Part shown: one piece after another, positions 44,401-57,900 of the stretch
Layout of the letters: the number at the start of each line of letters is the position of its first letter
Position numbering within the stretch: the first letter of the stretch is position 1
DNA from: Litomosoides sigmodontis
Lineage: Eukaryota > Nematoda > Chromadorea > Rhabditida > Onchocercidae
Length of the DNA: 64,000 nucleotides
NCBI GenBank assembly: GCA_963070105.1
Contig: OY718807.1
Location: forward strand, 682,001 to 746,000
Direction: 5' to 3'
Position numbers and translations under genes: made by a program
Notes under the pieces: model-generated
What the model saw: the letters and a program-made list of their open reading frames with translations, nothing else
Databases searched by the model: none
Told to the model about the DNA's origin: nothing

Positions 44401-44971
44401 ATTGGAGGTTTCTGCAAGAATACCGTTATTACCGAGAAACAGTGTGACGTGAATAACTCATATTGTAATGAGATGTCAATTACCTGCCAATGTAAACCAG
44501 GCTACGAACTGAAACTTGACGTAGAGAAACAGAATGACACGGTTAGTTTGCAACCTAAATTTACTGCCGGAATAGTCTGAAGTTAGTGACAGCAATGGAG
44601 TACAATTCATGAACGCTTAAACTTGCAACTCACTCTAACCAGTTGTGATGGAGTAGTTATGGACGTTCCTAGGAGCTTCACAGTATAAATAATGAAATTG
44701 TGGTTCATAAAATGTATAATGTTGCTGTCGCTGTTCTACATTATTTATAATTTAGGGCTCTTGCGCTAAAATGGTAGAAAGTAAGTTTACAAATCCAACT
44801 TCGACAGGATCTGACAAAGTGAATCTTATGGATTTCTATTTCACGGAAGATGACGATTCATTTGAGGATTACACTTTGCCGATATCGGAGAGTATGCCTT
44901 TGGAAGATAATTCTGAGAATTTGGAACGGTACTTAATTCAAACTGACGACCACGATGCACCTATCGTATAA
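35489..44971 (+). CDS. Large secreted Kunitz / lustrin-repeat / EB-like matrix protein
   Basis: Twenty-five exons from 35888 to 44971 keep frame (about 1346 residues). Exon 1 is uncertain: ATG 35489 gives a leader-like MPTLRLIILSVSFVLIHIII, but its donor is unresolved. A peritrophin-A-like segment comes first (35888-36333; YFHCNANG, KRKCPADMSFN), with four of the usual six Cys visible. Sixteen lustrin-type units ending in CC follow (36679-43673), usually one per exon in phase 1. Three Kunitz domains lie between units 4 and 7: 38259-38441, 39238-39414, and split over 39804-39917 and 40029-40162. Each has six Cys and a GCGGN/GCSGN-type core. An EB-like Cys-rich part (43781-44541) and an acidic tail follow; stop at 44971. 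There is no C-terminal membrane segment, so it is probably secreted to cuticle or basement matrix. One intron (42459-42625) appears to use a GC donor. I know no named orthologue. Confidence 0.85.
38268..38441 (+). other. Kunitz domain 1 of the matrix protein
   Basis: The domain begins VCTLPREIGNCW and continues TRYFFDIKTGTC, YSGCGGNDNNF and CHGFC, so all six Cys and the GCGGN turn are present. The stretch between Cys2 and Cys3 is 20 residues instead of the usual 15, and Trp sits at the P1 position. A trypsin-inhibitor role is therefore unlikely. Confidence 0.9.
39246..39414 (+). other. Kunitz domain 2 of the matrix protein
   Basis: The domain begins VCKEVPTAGTNCF and continues RRYYFDETVQQC, YFGCSGNSNNF and CERFC. 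All six Cys are present. Cys2-Cys3 spacing is 18 rather than 15, and P1 is Phe. Confidence 0.9.
39810..40085 (+). other. Kunitz domain 3 of the matrix protein (split by an intron)
   Basis: Exon 39804-39917 gives ACTVSMSSGHSCA and AWYYNAITENC. Exon 40029-40162 gives GCGGSANRF and CMMHC. The split is just before the fourth Cys. Cys2-Cys3 spacing is 17, and P1 is Ala. Confidence 0.88.
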
Positions 44972-46070
44972 TAATATACGGAGAAGTGTGTTAATCATTA
45001 TTACATCTGTACATATCCATTTGATTACGCTGTATTATTTTCACTAAGAAAAGAGAGTAACTGTGATTTGAAACCGCTAAAAATTAAATCGCACCAAAAT
45101 TTCGACTCATCGGATTAAGTTAAAAATTTCTATGCATCAAACAGAAAAGTAAGCCAACGCAGCAATTATTCCGTTTTCTCAAATTATTATTATAAACACA
45201 ATAGTCATGTTAAATATAACCTTCTTCTGTATCGTACAGTTTTTCGAAGCCAGTTATGAATATCACCTGTACTGAATGAACTACTTTATGTACAGAGTTT
45301 GAACAATGCAAATGCATCCATACCAAATGCTAATTAAACAAACATTTTAGCTGATTTTCGGGGGTAATCATAACTGTTGTTCATTTGTACAATTCAGGTG
45401 TTGCATATCTGTACTGGAGGAATTTAGGGAAAATAGGGAAGAAGTTGATTTTATCACTAAAACATCCTTCAGTCAGAAAGCTTCGAGTGTATCTTATCTA
45501 ACCACTTCTTCTTGATCCAGAAAGCATGCCCGCTCCAACAATCTTGCAAATCTTGCCATCTTTCATTCTAAGTATTCATCAACGAGGAAGGCAAACAAGT
45601 ATTAAACTTACAATTTCAAAATGTCCTTAGTAATAACGAGCGATACATAATTTGAAACGAGCAAGTGTTAAACCTCTAATGTTTTTTAAAGCAAAAAGTA
45701 GTGGGCTGGTAACTCTAATCAAAATAACCGATTTTTAATTTATAAAAAAATAATAAAGTAGTCGCACTCCGACGAATTAATTATATTGACCTTTTACGTA
45801 AAGACATTCAAAATATCATAATACCTATTCATTTCCGTCTATATAATATAGTAGTGATTGCGTTATAAACGTTTTTCAAAAATTTTATGGACGTTAGAAA
45901 ACAAACAAAGTGCACTAGCGTGTTATTACGCGTGCCCATCAAGAAATTTGTGACGAATTTTACGTTGTTTGGACAAAAATTAACATTAATTTAAATTATT
46001 AGACAGTATCCTAGCTTTGATATCCCAGCAAAAATTCCCTCAAATTTAATTAGCTAATTGTTTGTTGAAT
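44972..46070. other. Convergent intergenic region
   Basis: It lies between the 3' ends of the matrix gene (+) and the small secreted-protein gene (-). Sequence is AT-rich and no exon or notable repeat is seen. Confidence 0.4.
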
Positions 46071-46882
46071 TTAACAATGTTCACACCATATAACACCAAA
46101 TCTCGGTCCAATAGTCATTTTCAAATCTTGTTTTACAGTAATATATATGTACGATGGCAATTTAATCAGAACAAATGATATGCTTTCCATTTTAAATTTC
46201 CGATGATCGGCAATTTTCCAAACCGGCGCTGACAATGTGCTTCCATTTTCCAATCCCCAAACAAACACATGCCAATTTTTTTCATCACATTTCTCACCTT
46301 TTACCTGAAAAAAGGAAACAATATGAAATTTAACAGAAAAAAGCTATTAAATTTTATAGATAGATCAATCAGATGATTTGTGAAATTACTTGACATATCA
46401 TTTCGAAGAGATAATCGATCATTTGACAATGGAAAGATATAACTTCAATCTTCACTTTCCTCGCAACGTATCGCTTCTTTCATATCAATTCAGAATTATC
46501 ACTGCCATCCCTCATAATCCGTATTTTCTTTCAAGTGCAGACAATTGGTCACTTGCAATTATCAGAAGTCAACGACTTCATGACTGGTCGCTCTCCGGTT
46601 AAGCTGCTTCATCCTACTAGTTTATTTAAATTGAAAAGAAACAGAGGAGAAGCTAACATGAAAGACGTGGTAATTACTGAATGAACCATCAGCTTGCCTT
46701 TCTGTTTTCCCAGTTACAATAAGTTGATCGCTCCAATATTTTGCCGCTTCCACCACAAGATGGAATTTGAATGGTTTATCAGTTTCAGATTTTAATCGAA
46801 CTTGAATATCGCACGCTCTTATGAATGCTATCATCGGAAACAACATGAACAGCGAAACATGACTCGGAACATGACATACCAT
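46071..46882 (-). CDS. Small secreted protein, unknown function
   Basis: Two exons, 46658-46882 and 46071-46304, join in phase 0 (CAT|GTTAGC donor, TTTTTTCAG acceptor) and give 152 residues. Residues 1-24 have a hydrophobic core (HVSLFMLFPMIAFIRA) that looks like a signal peptide. The mature part begins CDIQVRLKSETDKPFKFHLV, continues VKGEKCDEKNWHVFVWG and ends RFGVIWCEHC. The pattern of few Cys, a beta-rich core and a terminal Cys cluster resembles small secreted nematode proteins, but I recognise no named family. A TTTCAG at 46893-46898 (minus strand), 10 bases before the ATG, is a likely 5' acceptor, perhaps for spliced leader. No domain gives a function. Confidence 0.78.
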
Positions 46883-46892
46883 TTCGAAGATA

Positions 46893-48365
46893 CTGAAATT
46901 GCAGTGAAAATCCAAAATGAATAAAATAATCTGATGAAATTAGAGCTTCAGATGAAAGCCTCTGGTAATCGGTGTTATAATCAGAACACTTCCCGTTTCT
47001 GATCAACTAATTTGATTTCCACAATCGACAACGAAAGCGACAGAGGGAATTTTTGATCTTTCCGATTATGATTAAAATCTCCTAACAGGCTATTTTAAAC
47101 CACAGTAACTTTGGCGGAACGATTCTCTCATAAGTTTTTCTTGAGCAAAGAATTGAAGTGCGTGTAATAATTGAAAATTGCGAAATATTAAATGTCATTA
47201 AGGACTAACGGCAATTTTCGATCGAAAGTAGGAAAAACACTGACTAAACATTGCTAGTCATTCATATTTAAACAACAACTCTTCAAATTCCGAAAAACAG
47301 GCCGGCAAGCGGGATGTATTCTGAACACAAATTCAGGACAAAAGTCAATTGATGGATGAATCTGATACCAAGAAACTGGTAAATGTTCCACTGCCATTGA
47401 CGGCCCGCCTATTATCCAATCATCCAATATTTGTACGAATTATTTTTTAATTATGGATAACCGCTTCCATTCCGATACAGATCACAATCAGGTTGTCGAA
47501 AATTTGGACTATTTTTCACGGAACAAAAAGGCCTCCAAATCTCCTTTTTTCTTTTTTAATTGTTTCAGAGGTACGACGCAGTGGAGAACAACCCAAGACA
47601 AGCGAAATTTGAAATGGAAAGTGGGAAAGGTCAGCAAACAGTAGAGAAGAAAGCATAAATCGGCAGGGCCAGAAAAGAAAAGTAATGGATGTACCGAGAA
47701 GTCGAACAGCGCTCAGGTAGAAAGTGATGCATTATGATTTTGGGTAAAATGTAGGCAGGCATACTTGGGGTGTCCTTTACACTGGTCGAAAGTTCAGTGC
47801 GGCGATGATGGTCGAATAAAATAAAATGGGTATTTTTAGTTGCGTAATCTTCAGTTGCGCAAAATTCGATACCGCAAAAGTCTCAAAATGTAATCGCTCT
47901 TACTCTCATACATCGATGTGGTTGAGTACACGTTGCGCCTTCTTCAAATTCTCTGGTAATTTTTGTAAAAAAGATGTTTTTATTTGAATTTTAAAGAGAT
48001 TTAAAGAATTTGCTTTGCTTCAAATTTTTATTGAAAAAAAAACATTATATCCATACAAATAAAGGCACCAAATAAAGGACAATATACACAGAAACAATAA
48101 TTTAATCACAGTATAAATGTACTAGTCAAAAGAAAAATTTAGAAAATCAAAATTACTCAATTTATGCCATTCAAAACACGTAGATTAAGTCGTAAGAAAT
48201 ATTGATCAACATTGCACAAAAATGTTTAGCAAATGAAAATCTGAGCATAAAATGTCGTTAACAAATTTCTCAAACTAATTGCGGAAGGTAGTTTATTACT
48301 TTTTCTGACAACACTATTAACCATCACTCAGTGCTGACATAATATTTTGGATAAGATCAATACAA
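46893..48365. other. Intergenic region upstream of the small secreted gene
   Basis: It separates the 5' end of the 152-residue protein gene (-) from the 3' end of UNC-45 (-). A poly(A) signal for UNC-45 may be the AATAAA on the minus strand at 48027-48032. The plus-strand open frame 47453-47644 has no recognised motif. Confidence 0.4.
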
Positions 48366-51300
48366 TCATTCCTCTGGCACTGTAGAAATGCCCGTATTTC
48401 GTTCATAAATTTCACGATCAGTAGGTCGAACGATACCCCACTTTATAGCTGCGTCTAAAGCTCGACGTGCTTCTTTCTGTGCTGGCTCACGATCCTTAGT
48501 TTTCAACTTTGTTATTGCAATCAATACACGAAAGATCTCACTCTGCAAAAGCACAATCAAACTTTTTATCAATAAATTCAGTTCTTTGCAACTGAAAATT
48601 GAATTGGTTTAAATTTAAATTGAGAAACTTGGTTATTTTTCATATTCTGCTCTCACGAAATCCAGTCTATTTTGCCTCTTCGTAGCAATAGTGCCCAAGG
48701 AAAAACTCAAATATGTTAAATGCGTTCAGAGAAATCAAATAGGTGCAGTAAACAGTTCAAAAATATTTAAACTTACAGCAACAATTTCACATGCAACTTT
48801 TTCTGATGACTGCACCATATTGGCAATCCCAATTAAACCACGGCGCTGAATTTCAATGTTTTCTGACATACAAATGTCGTTCAAAACCTCAGGCCAACTT
48901 CTCATCTCATCAATTATTCGCTTACAGGCTTCTTCACTTTCCGTTAAAATTGCAAAACCAGCCGATGACGCAAGCGCTAAACGTTCATCTTCCTCTGCAC
49001 TATATAGCACCCACAGTTTCAACTTATCAGTGCCAGGCTGAAATATTTTCATTGCGAAACCAACAAACACTTCAAAGAACAACTCAGAGCACGTGATTTG
49101 ATATTCTCAATAAACGATCCCTTACTTTTACTAGCAGTAGTCACTCTCAAATATACATAACATATGTTTAAGTCCATCATGCGGTGTACGAGGTTGCTTA
49201 ATTTTTATTGAAACTTTCAGTAATTAGTGCTATTAATGTTCTGCCATATCTATCTGATAATGCAGTAACGTTAATTACTTAAATGACATGGAAGATCACT
49301 AAAGGATAGAAAATAGACCCGAACAATCTCGTTGAAAAAATCTTCACAGAACAACAAATTAAGAAATAGTTCAGCAGCTGCTGCACGAAGTTGCGAATGA
49401 TCCGTCATAAACCAGTATTCTTCCGCTCTCCATGCGACTCGTTCTTTAATCATCCGACGACGAACCGAATCACTCATACTTGCCTATGTCAATGATTACA
49501 TCAAGTTACAAAGATAATAAAAATATCCATAAGGTATCAGCTGTTCAAAGAATCAAATTCAAAAAATAGATATTTAGTGACTTGACTTATCTTCTTATAT
49601 TTGATTTTTATTGAAATTTTTTACATACAATTTTAATGCGAGCAACTTTACAAAGGACTGAAATTCCAATTTAATCTAAAAAAGCAATCGACTTTTGGCT
49701 AACTTTCACTGAAACAATTAAAAATCGAAAAAAAGACAGTTTACACTAACTAAGCGTAAATTCCTTGGTTACTCAACACCAGCCATCGTTTTTATTGTAG
49801 CCGAATTGTATAATATAATAAGCATGGTCATACTATGGCTTAAGTTATCTGATGAAATCTTCGTTGAAAATTAAACTACCAGATTAGTTAGTGTCAAAAG
49901 CGCATCGTAGTTTGGCCTGCCTTCAATGTCTGGATGCAGTAATTCGATTAACGGCCGAATTACTTCATATGCTCGCTGCCCAGGAAATGCCACTGAGGGA
50001 TCAACCTGAAAATGCAAAAGAGCAAAATTCCTTTATTGCAGGTAACTTAGCAAAAAGAATAATACCTGTGATCCTAGCCTTGCTATAGCATGCGCTGCCT
50101 TGATTTTACCTTCCGGTGTTGCTTCTTTCGACAAATGTAGGCAGAGCTGCAATAAAGAAATTACGTATACATCTCAATTGCTTGGCAACCCGTAAAACTA
50201 GAAAATGTAATGTGGCAAATCATTACTGCACAGAGATTAATTATATGGTAAGTAAAGCGAAGGAAAAGGAAATTAAAAAAGAATTAACAAACAATATTTA
50301 GAAGTTTTGTTCGGACATAATTTACAAAATAGAATTTTTTACCCGAAAAGTTTGCAAAAAAATTACCTTAGCACCACCTTCACTGAGAATTTGTCCTCGT
50401 AGGTCTGCAAATTCTGTGAAAGCTAACATTGCACGAGCTAACAGTTCTAGCGCATTTCTGCTTTCAGTTTTCGATATAGCCATGCATGCTGTTGTAGCAC
50501 CATCAGCCACAAGTAAACGAACCCGTCGCTCCACACAGTCATCTGTATCTTTTGGGTGCATTTCCGGAACATGATGTTTAGCAAACTGTAATTTCATCCT
50601 TTTCAAGCTTCTCTGATTTAGTTAGGTAATAAATTAAGTCGAAAAATTACTAGAGCAACTAATTCAGATAATTAAGGGTAGTTTCTAACACACAGTCGAA
50701 ACACCCCTCGGAAAGCCTACTCATATTTTGAACAAAATCGAAGTCAACAGGATTGTCTCACCTGCGCAAGCTTAACAAGCTCTTCATCGATCTTTGGTTT
50801 TTCGTAGGAATTTGTCAAATTTACATAAATACTAGCCAAAGCATAAACACACAGCGAACCGACGCTCTAAAATACATAAAACCAAAAATTTATAGCAGTA
50901 AACAAAATATAGCAACTAACACAAACGTTTGCAAAATAATCATGCTTTTTCGGGTATGTAAAAATTTTAGTTAAACTTAAGTACGACTAAACAATAACAC
51001 TTTTAGTAATTTTACAACATTAAAGTCGTACTTTCGCGAGACAAAGTAATGCTTGAAGGAGCAAAGAATCTTCAACAATCCATTCTTTTACATCAGCATC
51101 CAGCGACAGATATGATAATCCTTCACAGGCAAATCTAGAAAGTTGTATACATGTAATGACATTTTCACAAATATTTTTCGTCCTTAACCCCTAATCGAAT
51201 TTTAAGCCCTTCCAATTTCATAAATATCAGTAATAATTCAATAATTAAAAGATTTAATAACAAAGAAACGATTCTCATCGCCATTTTTCTCTTTGTTATC

Positions 51301-54300
51301 AGGGTCACACTATTCGGTTATGTCAACAGAATTTTAAAGTTTTAAGAATTATGGACAGAATTTTGAATTATTTTGCAATAAATTTAATTTTTCCCTTACC
51401 TTCGTACCTCTACCGAATAACGATTAACATCCAGCAAAAATTTTTTGCACGTTTGAGCAAGTTTCAATGTGCTACCTTCTTGCATTGTCTGTTTAGCCGT
51501 GTCATCACCTCCAGCAGAGGCACATTTACATAAACCCACTAAAGCCCTTACTTTCACCATGTCATCCTTTGAATCGTACAACTTCCGCAGAACTGGAATA
51601 CCGAACTAAAAATGAAAAATACGTTATGTTTTAAAATATGGTTGTAATGTTCATTACTGAGGTGAAGTGATTTAAACATGCCGTTAATACGATATAAAGG
51701 ATCAGTAAATGGTGCACGTCTGCAGTTATGTATCTTTTTTCTACTTGTGTTTAAATAACTTGAATGAACCTTCAAAATGGTCGTTGCTCGTTCATGTTTA
51801 CTGACAGCATGAACAATTAACTCAGCAGCCGTGCTCTGCTGTAATTTGTCATCGCCACTGGCCATTTCAAGCATCAGGGCTGTAATGCGATCATTTGTTA
51901 CCAAATTTAAGCCAATATCGACAGGACCCTGAAAAATAACACTAATTTCACTAAGAAAACTTCGATCCGAGCAGATGAAATTTACTTGAATTTATCTTAA
52001 TGATTGATGAAAGAAAGTGAGAAATCAATATGTGAAGTTTTTAAATAAAACACAAAATTACCTGCAACAAGGTGATTAACATACACGCTAATTTCACTTT
52101 CACTTCAGGCTTAGCGATGTCATCAAGCAAATTGCTGAAAGATGATGAAAAGTAAGGAACTGGAATATTCGCCCCAATGATTTCGTCTTGAAATACCAGA
52201 TTCAAAAACTTACTTAAAGAAAGCATCCACCCTTTCTCTGAAAATTTGCCGTCGTGTATCGAAAACCATATCATCATAGAGTCGTGTCAAACAAATCGCC
52301 AAATGCTGTCGAGTTTCAGCAGTAACCGGATAATCACACTGCTCCGGTAATTGAGTTGAAACATGCAGCAATTTGAGAAGACCTGTTAAACTCACTCACT
52401 AACTAAAAATTAACATTGCCATTAACATTGCACTTCATCTTAACATAATTTTTCGTTTCTGAAAACGTCCTTGAAAACACAACATTGACGTGTGTAAAGT
52501 AATTCATATGCATTGTCGTGTGGACGTTAACTAAGAATACGTAAATATGCCAGAGTGACCCGCTTGTGTAAATACAACAAATATGAAAATAAATGGACAA
52601 TTATCATTGAATTATAATGCAGTTTTGTTTAATACTTCTTACTTTTTAGAGAAATATCAATGAACCGTCTCACCGGTGTGGTGCTAAGGTAACTTGACGA
52701 AAGGCAGTTCAGCTATCACATCATTAATGTTACCTTCGATAATTTATAAGTACACAGCACAAAAGTTAAAAATTAACCCCTATCTTCGACAAATCTCCAA
52801 CTCCAACCACGCGGCAATCCACCGTCCATATGCATCAGATTTTTCAGCAGAAGATCAATGGTAATGTCACGTAGCGGTGCTACCACTTTTATATCAGTTA
52901 ACATTTCTTCTAATTCCAAAATTAATCGTATAATATACAGTTTGTTCGCTGAAAATATCTGTATTTCAAAGATCAACAAAAGCTAAGAAAAAAAACAGAA
53001 ATGTAAAGCTGAATGAGTAAATGAAAAAGTGATCATGTAAATATCTTCAGAAGCAAGTTCAGCAAACATAATCAGCGAATTTAACATAAACCTTCACAAA
53101 TTTCAGGATCCGGCTTCAGTTCTTTTTCTCGATTCATTTTAGCTAATGCATTGAACAAACGCTGGATGATAACACTGCATGCATCCAGATACTGTGGATA
53201 TGCATATTTTTCCATAAGTCGACATATTCGACGCATCCCCAAGCTTTCTACGAGGTGCATTGCCTTAAAGATCAGGAAATTGAGAAAAAACTATACTGTT
53301 TATGACGATGCCACTGGATTCTAAGCTCAGAGGCTGTGCTTAACCCAGTTAATTTCATCTCATTAAAAAAAGTTACAAACCTACCAGACATGTATTACTT
53401 CATTAAAAGCGCTTTAAAATTCAAAAATTTACAAAGCACATAAAATCTTGTTCCGAACAGACAATAAGCATTTAGAAAATTACTCGACAGCTATTTTTCA
53501 CCAATTCATCTAGAACTCGAGCTGCTGCTACCACAATAGCTTCATTTGCCGAACTGCTATCAATCATTTTCAACAATGTTTCTACAATTTTACCATCATT
53601 CCAAACGCGTGATGCACCCGTTTCAGATTCTCGTGATAAAACCAATAAATTATTCAGTGCCTTCAAGAAAATCACGGTTAGAAACAATTTTACAGGTTAC
53701 CACACCCTACTTCATCAACAAGATTCTCCCAAACTAATCCACGATAAGAATAATGAACAAATGCTAATTTTACGAGCCTCAAAGTTGCAAAACTGCCAGA
53801 AAATTTGCAGTAATTGATGATAACAAAAAAACACACAGTGGCTCTCTGTTCTAAGTCGCCGTCGCCAAATGCAAGTTTATTCATATCATTCACGCGATTT
53901 TCCATACTCATTGCAGTTTTTTTCTTCTCCTCACTCAATTTCAATATTCGTTGCAGCATTTCAATAATACCTCTTAAAACGAACGAACAATTTCTTGTAG
54001 AATTTTTATGATAACTTAGCAATTTTCAAAGAGTTGAGTGAATGGCACACTTCTTAATAGTAGACACTTCGTGAATATGTGCAAGCTACCATAAGTACAC
54101 AAATAAAAAATTTTCCAGCATTTAATATATTTCACAAAATTTCTAAATTTCTTATGCACTATAGCGTACTTTCCTTGTAAAGCATGAGATATTGTGAACC
54201 ATAACCAACGTACTACAATTCTTCCTCAACACTACACTGATTTCTTAATCAATTTGTTTACAGACATCCAAATTTAAGAAATCTTTAATGAAGCTAATTG

Positions 54301-54911
54301 CTGTTTTAGATATTGTTAAGGGTTTGGTTTTGATAAGGTTATGTTTTATTCTATACGATATTAAGTTTGCTTCGGGCATATTTAAATTAAAATTATGAAG
54401 ACATATTCAATACAGCTCAAAGTGTTTCCTTTGATATGACAAATTAAATCAAACAATTACCTATTTTTAGGTTCCAATCTCAGCGCCCTTCGGGCATCCG
54501 TAACAGCTCCACTATAATTTTCCATCTTCTCTCGTGCCAAAGCCCGTCTGTAAAGTGCTTTAGCATCAGCACCATCAAATTCCAACGCTGAAAGAAAAGC
54601 AACTTTTACATCAGTTTTATTAGACAGAAAATAATATTCCACCATCCAAAGAAGCGAAAAGTTCCAAAGCCAAAATATTATTGCAATTCATTACCTTCAG
54701 TAGCATCCATTTCACAACCCTCAAAATCATCCATCCGTAAACGTACCATCGCTCGATTTCGATATATTGTTGATTTTAATTTTTCCTCTGGATTTAACGC
54801 TAATGCTTTCGTATAATAATCTACTGCTTCATTTAACTGACCATTTTTAAATGCATTATTACCATTATCTTTTAAATCATCAGCGCTCTGAGTACCACCA
54901 GCAGCACTCAT
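48366..54911 (-). CDS. unc-45: UNC-45 myosin chaperone (TPR + central + UCS)
   Basis: UNC-45 is the co-chaperone that folds myosin heads and assembles thick filaments in muscle, with its TPR domain binding Hsp90/Hsp70. Eighteen exons keep frame and give 947 residues, close to the C. elegans protein. Exons from the 5' end: 54695-54911, 54461-54587, 53837-53972, 53484-53660, 53092-53263, 52778-52948, 52214-52382, 52062-52134, 51770-51928, 51400-51605, 51032-51134, 50762-50866, 50367-50585, 50066-50146, 49880-50005, 49319-49483, 48777-49037 and 48366-48542. The TPR part (exons 1-2) shows DDLKDNGNNAFKNGQLNEAV, YRNRAMVRLRMDDFEGCE and ALEFDGADAKALYRRALARE. The central and UCS armadillo regions show LLKNLMHMDGGLPRGWSWRF, FAKHHVPEMHPKDT, AEEYWFMTDHSQLRAAAAEL and LKLWVLYSAEEDERL; the end is TDREIYERNTGISTVPEE. 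The exon 16 donor reads GTCTAT, weak but in frame. TTTGTAG before AAGTGAGATG suggests a 5' acceptor. Confidence 0.97.
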
Positions 54912-57900
54912 CTCACTTCTACAAATAAAATCAAAAATTTGGCAGTTAAATTCATTTAGACTAAAAATAAAACACTTCAAAATAACAGAAATCATTGAAA
55001 ATAATATTACACTACGAAAATGAAAATTTCCGTGACACCAATTCGTCATACAAAATCAGGATTAAAAGCGTAAACAGCACTGTTTGGAAAGACTGCGACA
55101 AGAGCACCTAAAACGAGCTGCAAATGGATATACATCCATGAAATATAGGAATGTATAAAACTTCTATCAGGTACACACCCCTAATGCGAATTCTAGTTCA
55201 ATCTAGCATAACTGCAATAGAGGATTCCTAGTCTACGTACTTCACGTCAACTAAATAGATGGGCATCGCATGTTATTGATTGGAGCAGAAGTGAGAGTGT
55301 GCCATGGTGTCCGATAAAAAGCATTCAAATATCCTCGGGCATTCGAGAGATTTGGATTACGTTGGATAACACGGCGAGGGAGCGATGGCTGGGAATGTGT
55401 AATGAAAAGCTCATCGTTTCCGCTCTCCGCAAAACTTCGAGGTGCCACTGAGGTAGGAGAAGAGAGAAGGCGGCCAACTGCTAAGCTAGAAGGCCGGCAC
55501 TGTTAAACAAAAACTTCCGTCACTCTGCTAGCACACTCACACAACAATTCCACAAACACACATTCATCCTAACTTCCAGTAAACGTGTACTAGCGTATTA
55601 CAGGTCATCACAACGTAAATTAGGCGTATTTCATCTTCTATGAGTAATAAGATCGAGAGAAAATTGAGCGCGACGTGGCATGACATGTTTAAAAGCGCAA
55701 ACACTGTGTAAATTTGGAGATGTGAAAAGACGACGTAAAATACACTGACGCACAATCAACCTGAAGTGTTATAGCACACAGCGCATCCTTTCAGTTTGCA
55801 AATTACAATTAATGCAAATTCCACTCGTAACCTAAATGACCGACGAGTGCTAACATTAAACTATCTGCTATCAACTCATTACACCATGAAGTCATAGTAC
55901 TGATATCGACGTTCACTTCCGCCTCGAGATGACAACACTCCACTTTCGCTGATTAAAATTGCATCACGCATTAATTACCTAACCGTCCAGATTCGCCTGA
56001 AAGACAAAAATATCCGGTTGTTTTCACCCTCTCTCGATCAATTTAAACTACAACTAACCTTCAGAAATGTGCGGTTATCACATCCTCCCTATTAAATACA
56101 TTTGAATTACTTAACTCTGGGAATTCATATGCTCTCATTCCATTTTCACGGAAGATACACGATAAAATTTGCGATACGTGCTAAGTAAGTATGATTGTAA
56201 GTCTGTGACGGTAACAAAAACAAGAAACTGTTAATACTTCTCTTCTTTTTTCATTATATGATAAATATCCAATCATCGATTACTTAATATACATAACAAC
56301 ATATCACCAAAAAAAGAAAGGAATGGAAAAAATATTGAAAATAAAATTTTAAGAAAATTATGAACAAAAAATTAGACATTGAAAATGCATGTCACATATA
56401 TCACACTAAATAGCTATGAATAAGCGGAATTCACCAGAAATAGGCACTAGTAATAGGACGTGAATTTTAGTAGGGATTTCAGTAGGAATTTTGGTAAGGT
56501 AAGGATGCATTATTTGAAGTTTTCTGCAACCCATAATCGTATGCATTCACTTCAGCTTCGCTTTCATAGGATTTTATTTTCCTTACAACACTTGATCAAA
56601 GAGTTTCCCTAACATTGCGCTTGACCGGAAAATAGCCAGTTATTTCTCACAGAAATACTCATAAAAAAGGCTAGCAAAATAAACAGAATTATTCAATTTT
56701 ACATTAATTATTGCCCATAATATCATGCAAAAATTTCAGCTAAAATAAAAGAGGAAAATCCTAAAATGAGATATTTTGCAAAAAATTGACCATTCATAAT
56801 ATCAATAATGGCTATAATAACAGTGATAATAATTAATAATAATAATAACAATCACCAAGAACAACAATGAACATGATCATCAATATTGGTACTAGTAGCA
56901 ATTACAGAAGCAAACTTCCGGCCGCAAAGAGCTGCGGTGACAAATGAAATTTTCCTAAAGAACCTCACCTAACCTTAACTCATATCCTACCAAGTTGCAG
57001 TCAAACTACCATATATCGTATTTTTTCAATGAAACTGATCAATTGATATTCAACTCCCTTAAACCATTAATTCGTAATAACAAGAAGGAACCCCTCCTTA
57101 CACTACTGCTCCTTTCTTCGCTCTTATGATTTCAATGTTCTCATCTGTTCATGCTCAAGTAAGAAGTAAATGCAATAAAACATTGTTTCATTCCTACTCA
57201 CTCATGTTCTGTTCATTAAGCATCCATTATCACCCACAACCGACAATTTGATCGGTCATGGATGAACGGTGGCTGCCACGAAGATAATTCTGATCCTCAT
57301 TTTTTCCTCTTCTACTCATTCATCTGAAACTAACCGGAGAGTTATTTTATCCCGAATATCTTCACACTCATCATATACATATATCTATTCTACAATGAAT
57401 GCTATTTCGATCCACTATCCCTTCTCATCGTGCACGTAACAAATTCTTAAACTTATAGCATTATTTGCATATATATCATTTAAAAGGATTCTCACGTATA
57501 CATATAATCAAGAAAGTCTTCCTCATGCTATTGTATAGAAAGGAAAACAAAGAAAAAACAATTTGTCATTTTAGTAATTTCATATTTACAAATGATAATG
57601 TTGATGATTGAAATGTGACAGATATTGCATTCTAAGCACTGAATTATGCTTCTTACAAGTATCTATTTAATTTTGTAAATAAACAGTTGAATTCTTACTT
57701 CATTCCTAATACACTTTGAAGTTTGCTAATGCTTATATTTATAGGTAGTGATAACACGTTGGCACATTAAACAGAATAGAAACGACACAAACAATTTGTT
57801 AAACTCCTAAAATACCACTCATTGATAGAAAGTTAACAGAGAATTATATGAATTTGGATATTTGCGCGTGGAATTCGTAGCAATTCACCGGTTCCTTTTC

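Noticed and set aside
47453..47644. 63-codon plus frame between the small secreted gene and UNC-45
   Set aside because: No motif, and a poly-F stretch comes from a T-rich run; judged chance.
55251..55448. 65-codon minus frame upstream of UNC-45
   Set aside because: Composition is plausible, but there is no motif, no signal peptide and no splice partner, so I could not support it as a gene.
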